Positions 15,696 through 24,134 of a stretch of DNA of 64,000 nucleotides are shown here, piece after piece; positions within the stretch are counted from its first letter, which is position 1, and every line of letters starts with the position of its first letter. Source of the stretch: Nakamurella sp040546275 (lineage in GTDB: Bacteria > Actinomycetota > Actinomycetes > Mycobacteriales > Nakamurellaceae); contig NZ_JBEPNO010000001.1 in assembly GCF_040546275.1 (NCBI RefSeq), forward strand, positions 62,001 to 126,000. The letters are read 5' to 3'. Below the pieces are notes generated by a model. The model was not told the origin of the DNA, searched no databases, and worked only from the letters and a program-made list of their open reading frames with translations. The translations under genes and the position numbers were made by a program.

Positions 15696-16445
15696 CTACC
15701 CGAACAGAGCCCGGACCTCCTCGGGCGCTGGGCCTCCGGGTTCGATCACGACGACGGCGTCGTCGAAACCTGCCTCGGCGTAACGGGCCAGATCGTCGCC
15801 GATACGTCCCAGGTCGCCCGGTTCGGCCAGCTGGACGGCACACACGATGGCCCGTCGACCGCCGGAGGCTCGGTAGCGATCGTGGGCGGTGATGATCTCG
15901 TCCGTGCTCCGGCGGTAGGCGGATGCCAGCCAGCCATCGAACTCGCGAGCAGCACGGTCCACGTTCGCGCCCCAGGAGCCGAGGAGCAGGGGCGGGCGCC
16001 CGGAGACCGGGGCAGGGGCGAGGTCGGCGTGTTCGTCCCGTCCGTTCTCCAGCAGCACCCGCAGGCGCGCCACGTTCGACGTGAACGTGCGGAACCGCGC
16101 GGCGTGGTCCCGATCGAGGGTGGCGAAGTCGATGTCGGTCGACCCGGGGCTGACGCCGAGGCTCAAACGGTCGCCGCACACCAGCTGCAACGAAAGGATT
16201 CGATGGGCGAGTTCCGCGGGATGATGAAGCGGGACCTGCAGGGTGGCGGTCCCGAGCTCCACTCCTTGCGTCGCAGTGGCCGCCACCGCCAGGGTGACGA
16301 ACGGATCCGGCACCATGAAGCCGCGCCCGATGATCTCCGGGACCCACAGGCTCTCGAACCCGGCGTCCACCAACTGTTCTGCCCACGGGGCGATCGGCCT
16401 CGGGGGTGTCGAGGACAGATGGCCGAGCGTTGCGCCCAGGCGCAT
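15696..16445 (-). CDS. LLM-class (luciferase-like) F420/flavin oxidoreductase
   Basis: 249 aa. The N-terminus MRLGATLGHLSSTPPRPIAPWAEQLVDAGFESLWVPEI fits the luciferase-like TIM barrel, with GVELGTATLQVPLHHPAELAH, LSLGVSPGSTDIDF and PLLLGSWGANVDRAAREFDGW as further family blocks. Length is shorter than the usual 280-340 aa. The C-terminal AGFDDAVVVIEPGGPAPEEVRALFG is conserved in shape. Cofactor F420 is usual for such actinobacterial members but is not shown by the sequence. The acetoacetyl-CoA synthetase gene ends 10 bp upstream of its start codon, so they form one operon. Confidence 0.8.
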   Translation of the reverse strand: MRLGATLGHLSSTPPRPIAPWAEQLVDAGFESLWVPEIIGRGFMVPDPFVTLAVAATATQGVELGTATLQVPLHHPAELAHRILSLQLVCGDRLSLGVSPGSTDIDFATLDRDHAARFRTFTSNVARLRVLLENGRDEHADLAPAPVSGRPPLLLGSWGANVDRAAREFDGWLASAYRRSTDEIITAHDRYRASGGRRAIVCAVQLAEPGDLGRIGDDLARYAEAGFDDAVVVIEPGGPAPEEVRALFG

Positions 16446-16455
16446 GTCGGCTCGG

Positions 16456-18420
16456 TCAGCCGGACTGCTGCAGCCGGTTCGCGGCGAATTCCGCGTACCA
16501 GCGCAGGGCGTCGGGATTATCGACCGAGGCGATGTTCGCGGCCTTCTCCAGCGGCTTGCCGGCGAGCAGTTTCTTGATCGGGACCTCGAGTCGCTTGCCG
16601 GTCAGGGTGTGGGGGACGGCGGGTGCCTCCACGATCTCGTCGGGGACGTGTCGCGGCGTCAGGCGGGTACGCAGGGTGGTGATGATCTTCTGCTCCAGCG
16701 CGTCGTCCAGCGCCTGTCCGGGAGCGGGCACGACGAACAATCCCAACCAATATCCGTCGTCGGGTAGATCAACTCCGATCACCAGGGTTTCGGTGATCTC
16801 GGGCATGCTTTCCAGCACGTCGTAGAAGTCGGCACTGCCCAACCGCACGCCCTGCCGGTTCAGCGTCGAATCGGAACGGCCATGGACCGAGATGCTGCCG
16901 TCGGAGTGCATCGTCACCCAGTCCCCGTGTCGCCACACTCCCGGCCAGGTGTCGAAGTAGGACTCCTGGTAGCGCACGGCATCCGGGTCGTTCCACAGGT
17001 AAATGGGCATCGAGGGCATGGGCGCGGTGATGACGAGGTCACCGACCGAGTCCACGACTGGACGACCGTCATCGTCCCAGGCCCCGCAGTCGACGCCGGC
17101 GAGGATCCCGCCGATCCGGCCGACCTGGACGGGGGTGTACTCGTTGGCGCCGATGAACGAGCCGGAGATGTCCGTGCCGCCGCTGGTCGAGTCGATGCGC
17201 AGATCAGGGCTCACGTGCTCCATCACCCAGTGGTACCCGGCCGGCGGTAGGGCTGACCCGCTGACGAACACATGGCGGAGCCGGCTCAGGTCCCACCCGA
17301 GCTGCGCCGCGGACACGCCGGCGTTGGCGCTCGCCGTGATGACGGCGGCGCCGAGCAGCATGACCTGCGCCCCGGTGCGGGCTGCGACCTCCCAGACCGC
17401 GCCTGGAGGATGGCCAGGGCTGCCCTCGTAGAGGACCAGGCCCGCACCCTGCGTGAGCGCGTTGATCTGGATGTTCCACAGGGCCCAGCCGGTCGAGGTA
17501 TAGGTGAAGATCCGTTCGCCGGGGCGGAGTCCGGCGTAGAGGCCGGACCACTTGAGCCCCTCGAGGGTGATCCCACCGTGGCCGTGCACAAGCCCTTTGG
17601 GCAACCCGGTGGTGCCGGAGGTGAACAGGACCCACAGCGGATGCGAGAACTCGACCTGCTCGAACTCCAGGTGATCGTCCCCGGACACCAGCTCGTCCCA
17701 TGACGTGGAGCCCGCTGGATCCGGCCGGTCGAAGACGTACGCGATGTGCAAATAGTGCCGCACGGTCGGCAGCTGCTCCCGTAGCTGCGCGACGACGCCG
17801 CTGCGGTCGATGTCCTTGCCGTTCCAGTGGTACCCGTCCGTCGCGATGAGCACCGTGGGTTCCAGCTGGGCGAGGCGGCCGATGGTGCCCTCGGCACCGA
17901 AATCCGGGGAACAGCAGGCCCACACAGCCCCGACCGCAGCCGTGGCCAGACACGCGATCACGGCATGCTCGGTGTTCGGCAGGTATGCGGCGACCCGGTC
18001 GCCCGGTCGCACGCCCGCGCGGCGTAGCCAGCCGGCGGCCGAGGCCACCGACCGACGCAGCGCACCGAAGGTGATCTCACGCGCCGGTCCGCCGCCCTCC
18101 TGGAGGCAGACCAGCGCAGCGACATCGTCAGAACCGTTGCGCAGCAGATGTTCCGCCCAGTTCAGCCGGGCCCCGGTGAACCACCGGGTGTGCGGCATCT
18201 GGTCGGTGGTGCGGACCTGCGTCCAGGGTTGCGAGAAGCTCACGCCGTAGTAGTCGACCACGGAGAGCCAGAACCTGTCCAGGTCCTCGACCGACCAGCG
18301 CCACAGGGCGTCGTGGTCGTCGAACTGCCGCTCTTCGCGCACCTGCAGCCAGTCCAAATACTCGCGCATCGCCGACGCCTGGATGCGCTGAGCCGAAGGG
18401 GTCCATAGTGTCTCGGTCAT
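16456..18420 (-). CDS. Acetoacetate-CoA ligase (acetoacetyl-CoA synthetase)
   Basis: 654 aa from ATG 18420; an ATG at 18444 is also in frame but overlaps the preceding gene. AMP-forming ligase motifs: FTSGTTGLPKGLVHGHGG (P-loop), DSTSGGTDISGSF, and WRHGDWV then GRSDSTLNRQGVRLGSADFY (adenylate-binding and hinge), with the catalytic Lys in the terminal TLTGKRLEVPIKKLL. The N-terminal WLQVREERQFDDHDALWRWSVEDLDRFW and TRWFTGARLNWAEHLLR are characteristic of acetoacetyl-CoA synthetases. It activates acetoacetate or a similar beta-keto acid with ATP and CoA. Flanked by two LLM oxidoreductases on the same strand. Confidence 0.9.
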   Translation of the reverse strand: MTETLWTPSAQRIQASAMREYLDWLQVREERQFDDHDALWRWSVEDLDRFWLSVVDYYGVSFSQPWTQVRTTDQMPHTRWFTGARLNWAEHLLRNGSDDVAALVCLQEGGGPAREITFGALRRSVASAAGWLRRAGVRPGDRVAAYLPNTEHAVIACLATAAVGAVWACCSPDFGAEGTIGRLAQLEPTVLIATDGYHWNGKDIDRSGVVAQLREQLPTVRHYLHIAYVFDRPDPAGSTSWDELVSGDDHLEFEQVEFSHPLWVLFTSGTTGLPKGLVHGHGGITLEGLKWSGLYAGLRPGERIFTYTSTGWALWNIQINALTQGAGLVLYEGSPGHPPGAVWEVAARTGAQVMLLGAAVITASANAGVSAAQLGWDLSRLRHVFVSGSALPPAGYHWVMEHVSPDLRIDSTSGGTDISGSFIGANEYTPVQVGRIGGILAGVDCGAWDDDGRPVVDSVGDLVITAPMPSMPIYLWNDPDAVRYQESYFDTWPGVWRHGDWVTMHSDGSISVHGRSDSTLNRQGVRLGSADFYDVLESMPEITETLVIGVDLPDDGYWLGLFVVPAPGQALDDALEQKIITTLRTRLTPRHVPDEIVEAPAVPHTLTGKRLEVPIKKLLAGKPLEKAANIASVDNPDALRWYAEFAANRLQQSG

Positions 18421-18433
18421 TCCCTGACCAGAT

Positions 18434-19441
18434 TCAGCCGGCATTGACCTTGGGCATGATCTCCTCGGTCAATCGCTTCAGATCGTCCATCGTCTTGGCC
18501 GTCGGCACGTCGCGGAACGGCGGCCACAGGAGCGGCATCGTCATGCCGGCTTCCTTGTACCGCTTGAGGATGTCCTCGAGCTGGCGTGCAGAACCCGCCA
18601 GCAGGTTGGAGGCCTTTCCGGCCGGAGTCTGGTCGATGTCCTCGTCGGTGATGACGAACCAGATCATGCTGCACATGTCGAAGTTCTCCGGCAGCGTGCC
18701 ACCCATCTCGTTCAGCTCCCGCTCGATCTCGGTGCGCCAGCGCCTGATGTCCTCTGGCGAGTCCTGGATGCCGATCCATCCCGAGAGCCCGTACTTCGCA
18801 ATACGCCTCGCCGAGCGCTTCGGGTCCTTGAGACCGCTGAAGAAGATCGGCGGATGGGGCTTCTGGATCGGTTTGTGGCCGAACCCGGACAGGGCGAAGT
18901 CGGCGAATTCACCGTGGTACTCGAACAGGTCGTTCGTCCAGATGCCCTGCATGATCTCGATGGTCTCGCGGACGTGCCCGTGACGGCGCGGGAACAGGTC
19001 GGTGGCGCTCGCGGCGGCGAACTCCTCCGGCATCCACCCGGAACCGACGCCGACATTGAGCCGGCCGCCCGACAGGTGATCCTGGGTGGCCAACTCGGCG
19101 GCGAGCACTGCGGGCGCGCGATAAGGGGTGTCGATGATGCTCATGCCGATCCGGATCTTCGTGGTCTTCGCTGCCAGCCACGGGATGAGCGTCATGCCCT
19201 GGAACCACTCGCCCCGCGAGATGACCGGCATTCCCGGCGGGAAATCCATCATCATCCCGAATGGGAACTGCATCTCGGCACGATCGGAGGTCTCGGGCAC
19301 GATGATCCGGTCCAGGGTCCAGATGGAATCGAAGTCCAGATCCTCGGCCAGGGCCGTGAGGTCCTCGAGTTCCTTGACGGTTACCTTGTCGCGGAAGTTG
19401 GGAAGGTACAAAGCCAGCTTCATCGCTGCGTCCTCGTTCAT
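18434..19441 (-). CDS. LLM-class flavin-dependent oxidoreductase
   Basis: 335 aa from ATG 19441, preceded by GAGGAGG with ideal spacing; the 39 extra residues of the longer frame are rejected. Family blocks: LEDLTALAEDLDFDSIWTLDRIIVP, KIRIGMSIIDTPYRAPAVLA, LATQDHLSGGRLNVGVGSGWMPEEF and PPIFFSGLKDPKRSARRIAKYGLSGW. Probably an F420- or FMN-dependent monooxygenase or dehydrogenase in a catabolic pathway. The stop lies 14 bp before the acetoacetyl-CoA synthetase ATG. It is the promoter-proximal gene of the three-gene unit, divergent from an SDR. Confidence 0.85.
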   Translation of the reverse strand: MNEDAAMKLALYLPNFRDKVTVKELEDLTALAEDLDFDSIWTLDRIIVPETSDRAEMQFPFGMMMDFPPGMPVISRGEWFQGMTLIPWLAAKTTKIRIGMSIIDTPYRAPAVLAAELATQDHLSGGRLNVGVGSGWMPEEFAAASATDLFPRRHGHVRETIEIMQGIWTNDLFEYHGEFADFALSGFGHKPIQKPHPPIFFSGLKDPKRSARRIAKYGLSGWIGIQDSPEDIRRWRTEIERELNEMGGTLPENFDMCSMIWFVITDEDIDQTPAGKASNLLAGSARQLEDILKRYKEAGMTMPLLWPPFRDVPTAKTMDDLKRLTEEIMPKVNAG

Positions 19442-19664
19442 TGCGGCCTCCTCGGGTCGATATCGGATGTCCACGCTCGACCGGCACGGAAGAGATCCCC
19501 GACCGTGCGCGGTGCGGCGTGCCCTCACCGTCGTCGGCGGGTCTGGTCGTTTGCCCAACAGCGTCTCAACAGTTCATCAATTGTGGGCCCGGTCACCACT
19601 CTGCCCCTATCGTCGGCCTGGCCTCGGCGGTCACGTCCAGGAACGAAATGTCTTGAGCCAGTGA

Positions 19665-19700
19665 GCCAACGCCATTGGGCTACCGCACTGGGCCAACGCC
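19665..19700. repeat. Direct repeat in divergent promoter region
   Basis: GCCAACGCC at 19665-19673 recurs at 19692-19700, 27 bp apart, each next to a (C)TGGGC block, directly upstream of the SDR start in the 278-bp divergent gap. Direct repeats of this kind are used by OmpR-type regulators, and one is encoded downstream of the SDR. The link is conjecture. Confidence 0.3.
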
Positions 19701-19719
19701 AACAACTGTGGAGGAAATC

Positions 19720-20496
19720 GTGGGAAGAGTCGAAGGAAAGATCGCGCTGGTCACCGGTGGAGCGAGAGGCCTCGGTGAGGCGACGAGCCGGACGCTGGCC
19801 ACCGAAGGCGCCACCGTCATCCTGACGGACGTGCTCGACGAGGAGGGCACCTCCGTCGCCAAGGAGATCAACGCGGCCGGCGGAAAGGCTCTCTACCTGC
19901 ATCAGGACGTCACCGACGAGGGCCGCTGGAACGAGATCACCAGCGAAGTCGTGGAGAAGTACGGCCGGATCGACGTGGTGGTCAACAACGCCGGCATCGT
20001 GGTCGACGCCACCGTGGAGGACACCACGCTCGCGGACTGGCGGCGGGTCAACTCGATCAACAGCGAGGCGGTCTTCCTCGGGACCCGCGCGGCCATCGCC
20101 GTGATGAAGAACCAGGATCCGATCGGTGGCTCGATCGTCAACATCTCGTCCATCGCCGGGCTGGTGGGAATCGAGAACCTGGCTGCCTACAACGCATCCA
20201 AGGGCGCGGTACGGATGTTCAGCAAGTCCGCGGCCCTCCATGTGGCGAAGTCCGGCTACAAGATCCGGGTCAACTCGGTGCACCCCAGCTACACCTGGAC
20301 CCCGATGGTGCAGTTCCTCGGCGACAACACCGGTGACCGGGATGGCTTCTTCGACGCGCTGGGTGCGATGCACCCGCTCGGCCGACCGGGAGTGCCGATG
20401 GACATCGCCTGGGGTGTGCTCTACCTGGCGTCGGATGAATCCACCTGGGTCACCGGCTCCGAGTTGGTCATCGACGGTGGCATCACCGCAGGCTGA
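19720..20496 (+). CDS. Short-chain dehydrogenase/reductase
   Basis: 258 aa from GTG 19720, which has GGAGGAAATC just upstream; the ATG at 19675 has no ribosome site. Rossmann motif TGGARGLGEA, NNAGIV, catalytic Ser in NISSIAG and YNASKGA (Tyr-x3-Lys), with HPSYTWTPM after strand 6 and the C-terminal WVTGSELVIDGG. This fits the classical SDR class of hydroxysteroid or cyclic-alcohol dehydrogenases that use NAD(H), since Asp follows the second strand (TDVLDEE). It is divergent from the LLM/acetoacetyl-CoA unit, and 23 bp upstream of a response regulator gene. Confidence 0.88.
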   Translation: MGRVEGKIALVTGGARGLGEATSRTLATEGATVILTDVLDEEGTSVAKEINAAGGKALYLHQDVTDEGRWNEITSEVVEKYGRIDVVVNNAGIVVDATVEDTTLADWRRVNSINSEAVFLGTRAAIAVMKNQDPIGGSIVNISSIAGLVGIENLAAYNASKGAVRMFSKSAALHVAKSGYKIRVNSVHPSYTWTPMVQFLGDNTGDRDGFFDALGAMHPLGRPGVPMDIAWGVLYLASDESTWVTGSELVIDGGITAG

Positions 20497-20519
20497 GCTC
20501 AGCGCCACGGGATACGCTG

Positions 20520-21344
20520 ATGGTGCCTGAGTTCCCCTCCGAGGGCGAAGAGGATGCCATCAATGAAGATGCGCCCGTGACGAGCAGCATGCTGCAGAAC
20601 GCAACACGGCCGGACGGTCGCGGTGCGCGAACGATCCTGGTCGTCGACGACGACGAGCGGGTCCGGGAAGTCGTCAGCTGGCAGTTGGAGGCGGAAGGTT
20701 TCGCGGTCGGTCAGGCCGGAGACGGGCCGGCGGCGTTGCAGTCGATCGCAGCGCTGCCGCCCGATCTCGTAGTTCTCGATCTGTCGTTGCCGGGACTCGG
20801 CGGGCTGGATGTCCTCCGCCGGTTGCGCCAGCAGAGCCGGTTGCCGGTGATCATCCTCAGCGGGCGGAACGGCGAGACCGACCGGATCGTCGGCCTGGAT
20901 CTCGGAGCCGACGACTACCTGGTCAAGCCGTTTTCGCCCGAGGAGTTGGCGGCCCGCGTGCGGTCGGTGTTGCGCAGGTGCGAGCCGGCCGGCGTCGCCG
21001 AGTCGGCCGATCCGGATGATTCTGCGGGCGGGACGGGCGGTACTGCTGGTGTCCGGCTCCGGATCGACTCCGGGAGCAGGGAGGTCACCGTCGACGGCCA
21101 GGTCGTGGAGCTGACGGCCAAGGAGTTCGACCTGATTGCCTTCCTGTCGGCGCATCCTCGTCACGTCTTCACCAGAGCCCAACTGCTGGAGCATGTGTGG
21201 CGTTCAGACCCCGGGTGGCAGTGTGACGCCACGGTGACCGAGCACGTCCATCGGGTGCGGCACAAGGTGGAGCCCGACCCGGCGCATCCGCGCTGGCTGC
21301 GGACCATCCGCGGGGTCGGATACCGGTGGGAGCCCGGTCCGTGA
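20520..21344 (+). CDS. OmpR/PhoB-family response regulator
   Basis: 274 aa from ATG 20520; GTG 20577 or ATG 20589 are alternatives, since family proteins start close to TILVVDDDERV. Receiver: VVDDDE, phospho-acceptor Asp in LVVLDLSLPG, LVKPFSPEEL with the conserved Lys. A Gly/Asp-rich linker leads to a winged-helix DNA-binding domain (LTAKEFDLIAFLSAHPRHVFTRAQLLEHVW, TVTEHVHRVRHK, IRGVGYRW). The kinase gene overlaps its stop. It lies in line with the upstream SDR gene, so the catabolic genes nearby are plausible targets. Confidence 0.9.
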   Translation: MVPEFPSEGEEDAINEDAPVTSSMLQNATRPDGRGARTILVVDDDERVREVVSWQLEAEGFAVGQAGDGPAALQSIAALPPDLVVLDLSLPGLGGLDVLRRLRQQSRLPVIILSGRNGETDRIVGLDLGADDYLVKPFSPEELAARVRSVLRRCEPAGVAESADPDDSAGGTGGTAGVRLRIDSGSREVTVDGQVVELTAKEFDLIAFLSAHPRHVFTRAQLLEHVWRSDPGWQCDATVTEHVHRVRHKVEPDPAHPRWLRTIRGVGYRWEPGP

Positions 21345-23056
21345 CGGCGACGATCAGAAGGGACCGGCTCCTCGGCGGCGACCGACCCGGCTCGGCCGTG
21401 GGTGTCGGCATCGATCACGCCGACAGTCTGACGCTCATCGAGCGCCACTCCGAGGTGCTCGACCTGCTGGCGTCCGGGGCAAGCCTGGTAGACGTGCTCA
21501 CTGCGGTCGCGGTGGCTCTGGAGGAACTGATCCAGGGCAGCAGTTGCTCGGTGCTGCTGCTGGACGGTGCGACCGGAACGCTGAATCATGGTGCGGCGCC
21601 TCATCTTCCAGCGAAATACATGGCGGCGATCGACGGACTGAGCATCGGCCCGGATGTCGGGTCGTGTGGCACCTGCGCGCACTCCCGGACCCCGGTGGTC
21701 GCGTCCGACATCACCTCGGACCCCCGGTGGGCAGGGTTTCGGAATCTCGCCGCCGAGTGCGGTCTGCGGTCGTGCTGGTCGCAGCCGATCTTCGGCCGCA
21801 ACGGAGCGGTGCTCGGAACTTTCGCGGTCTACCACCCGGAGCCCCACGTTCCCGACGACCGTGAACTGCGGCTCGTCGGCCGTTTCGTGCACCTCTCGTC
21901 GGTGGCCATCGAGCATGCAGTGATGGTCGGCGCCCTGGTGGAGAGCGAGGAGCAGTTCCGCCGGGCGTTCGAGGACAACGCGGTCGGCATGGCCATGACC
22001 GATCTGCAGGGCGTGCTCACCAAGGTGAACAAATCGCTCCGAGTCATGCTGCGGTGCAACGAGTCCGACCTACTGGGCCGACCGCTGGCCGAGCTCGTCC
22101 ACCCGGACGACCGAGCCGCGGCTGCAGCCGCGCTGCAGATGTCCCCGCGGGATGACACGGACGGTGTCGAATTCGAGGCACGTTTTGCAGCGGCCGATCA
22201 CAGGTCGGTCGTCGTCGCCGTCACCGTGTCGGCCGTCCGGGCGGCCGACGGGACGCCGCTGCGGTGGTGCGTGAATCTGCTGGACGTGACCCAGCGGCGC
22301 GCGGTGCAGGCCGAACGGCAGGCCCGCCGTGAGGCGGAGGCTGCGCAACGCACCGCGGAGGCGGCGAGCCGGGCGAAGTCGGATTTCCTGGCCGCCCTGA
22401 GCCACGAGATCCGGACACCGTTGCAGGCCGTCACCGGATTCACCGAGCTGTTGCAGAATCTTGACCTCTCGGCCGAGCGCAGAAGGCTTGCCCTGCGCCA
22501 CATCGAAGGTGCCGCCGGGCATATCCTGGCGTTGGTCGACGACGTGCTGGACATCGCGAAGATCGAGGCGGGCGCGCTTCCACTGCAGATCGAACTGGTC
22601 GATCTGGCCGCGCTGGTCCGTGAGGTGGTCGAGCTGTTGCGGCCGTTGGCCGACCAGCGGACGATCACGCTGCATCTGGAGGCCGATACCAGCGGCGGGC
22701 AGGTGCACGCCGACCGTCGTCGGCTGCGGCAGGTGTTGATCAACGTGATCAACAACGGGCTGCTCTACAACCACCCTGGCGGGTGGGTCAGCCTCAGGGT
22801 GGACATCACCGACGGCGCGGTGGTGGAGGTCTCCGATTCCGGGCCCGGCATCGCCGACGAGCTCCGGGATCGGTTGTTCCTGCCGTTCGACCGGCTCGGC
22901 GCGGACATCGGGGGTGAGCCGGGTGCGGGACTCGGACTTGCCCTGTCCCGGGCGTTGACCGAGGCGATGGGCGGACGGTTGATGCTGCGCAGCGCAGACG
23001 GCGGTGGCACCACCGCTGTGGTCACCCTGCGGGTGGACGACGCCTCGATCCACTGA
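21341..23056 (+). CDS. GAF-PAS sensor histidine kinase
   Basis: 571 aa from GTG 21341 (GTGA overlap with the regulator). No transmembrane segment is visible, so it should be cytoplasmic. Residues 30-190 form a GAF domain (GSSCSVLLLDGATGTLNHGAAPHLP, CGTCAHSRTPVVASDI, CWSQPIFGRNGAVLGTFAVYH). Residues 200-320 form a PAS domain (FRRAFEDNAVGMAMTDLQG). A short coiled coil leads to the H-box SHEIRTPLQAV (His about 354), and the ATPase domain has INVINNGLLYNHPGG, DSGPGIAD and GAGLGLALSRALTEAMGG. The GAF part resembles those that bind small ligands or haem; the ligand is unknown. Confidence 0.9.
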   Translation: MTATIRRDRLLGGDRPGSAVGVGIDHADSLTLIERHSEVLDLLASGASLVDVLTAVAVALEELIQGSSCSVLLLDGATGTLNHGAAPHLPAKYMAAIDGLSIGPDVGSCGTCAHSRTPVVASDITSDPRWAGFRNLAAECGLRSCWSQPIFGRNGAVLGTFAVYHPEPHVPDDRELRLVGRFVHLSSVAIEHAVMVGALVESEEQFRRAFEDNAVGMAMTDLQGVLTKVNKSLRVMLRCNESDLLGRPLAELVHPDDRAAAAAALQMSPRDDTDGVEFEARFAAADHRSVVVAVTVSAVRAADGTPLRWCVNLLDVTQRRAVQAERQARREAEAAQRTAEAASRAKSDFLAALSHEIRTPLQAVTGFTELLQNLDLSAERRRLALRHIEGAAGHILALVDDVLDIAKIEAGALPLQIELVDLAALVREVVELLRPLADQRTITLHLEADTSGGQVHADRRRLRQVLINVINNGLLYNHPGGWVSLRVDITDGAVVEVSDSGPGIADELRDRLFLPFDRLGADIGGEPGAGLGLALSRALTEAMGGRLMLRSADGGGTTAVVTLRVDDASIH

Positions 23057-23532
23057 TCAGGCCCGATGTAGAGTGCGGACCCGCGCGGGCGTCGTGATCG
23101 GGGCGGGCAGGAGGGCGACCACCGTGTTGACGATCGTGCTGATGCCTTCGATGGTCATCTCCACCACATCACCGGGCTGTAGCGGTGGTGGATCGGTGCG
23201 TCCCCGTCGGCGTCGTGCCGATCGACGAACTCGTCGGCGGTGACGATCCAGGGGCCGCGGGTGGCGGACGAGTCCTTCCCCTTCGCCGGACCCAGGTTCA
23301 CCTGCCTCTCGCGCCGCTGGAGGTCGCGGGCCGACCAGTCGTCGAGGATGCAGTACCCGAACACGGAATCGTGGGCGGACACGGGGTCCAGATCGTGCCC
23401 GGACGCGCCGACCACGACGGCTACCTCGAGCTCGAAGTCCGGCTGCTGCCAACCCGGTGGGACAGGGACGTTCTCGCCCGACAGGACGGCCATCCGCTGC
23501 CCGTCCGCGTGCAACACCGTCGCGAGACGCAT
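23057..23532 (-). pseudogene. Fumarylacetoacetate hydrolase family remnant
   Basis: From ATG 23532, with AGAAGGAAA in front, the frame gives MRLATVLHADGQR, then FELEVAVVVG, YCILDDWSARDLQRRE and LGPAKGKDSSATRGPWIVTADE, the core of FAH-family hydrolases/isomerases. About 60 residues expected between the N-terminal strand and FELEVAVVVG are missing. After VDRHDADGDAPIHHR the frame is lost, and the true C-terminus (LQPGDVVEMTIEGISTIVNTVV) continues in another frame after a further internal deletion. The gene is dead. FAH enzymes act late in aromatic ring-cleavage pathways. Confidence 0.8.
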
Positions 23533-23600
23533 GTCAGGTTTCCTTCTGTCCCAAGATCGTGATGGGTTCCGGGGTACCGATGCGCCGCAACGGGATCGAC

Positions 23601-23696
23601 TTCCAGATGGTTGCTCATCGGGTGGTCAGGGGCCAGCAGGTTGCGTTCGGTGGCGGGGTCACGGATCATGCCGGGACTGACGCCGTTCACCCGCAT
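23601..23696 (-). pseudogene. C-terminal fragment of a short-chain dehydrogenase
   Basis: The frame RVNGVSPGMIRDPATERNLL and HPMSNHLE corresponds to the strand-6 and substrate-loop region of an SDR, for which (I)RVN-x-VSPGMI is typical. Nothing of the Rossmann motif or catalytic Tyr/Lys remains. It directly abuts the dioxygenase fragment upstream and the FAH remnant downstream. Confidence 0.55.
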
Positions 23697-23865
23697 CCCG
23701 GCTGACCATCGGGTCGCTGAAGTCGAGAAGGTGCGGGTGCCAGGTGTCCTCGTCGAGGGTCTCCAGTCCGGTGGTGCATTCCATGGTGTTGCCGTGCGGG
23801 TCGAGGAAGTAGCTGAAGGTGTTGTTCCCCGCCTGGTGTCGACCGTGGCCGGATTCGATCGGCAC
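23695..23865 (-). pseudogene. C-terminal fragment of an extradiol (VOC) dioxygenase
   Basis: GHGRHQAGNNTFSYFLDPHGN then TMECTT and DEDTWHPHLLDFSDP match the end of catechol-2,3-dioxygenase-like VOC enzymes, including the metal-ligand Glu (here in MEC). The N-terminal metal-binding domain is absent. Upstream, at 23866-23963, another short minus-strand frame (MTDQHFRTGIPAVSVKTARQ) is an unidentified fragment. Confidence 0.65.
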
Positions 23866-24134
23866 TGATCCTCCTGCATCTCACCGGTGGCGAAGATGAC
23901 CGCCTGGCGGGCGGTCTTCACGCTGACAGCGGGAATGCCGGTACGGAAGTGCTGATCGGTCATGAGGATCATGCGCCTGGTCGTATGGGACTCCCGAGTC
24001 TCCTCGATCAACGCAACGAGCCGATCGACATGGACATCAGCGACACCGGATGCGGCGCGGCAACAACAGGGGCGGGTGGCAGAGAAGGACGGATGCAGGG
24101 TTTGGGTGTGCTCCTGCCGGAGCACTGCAGAACC

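Noticed and set aside
15122..15892. 256-codon plus frame at the broken hypothetical gene
   Set aside because: Gln/His/Glu-rich then Arg-rich composition typical of a shadow; the minus strand shows coherent hydrophobic and charged patterns.
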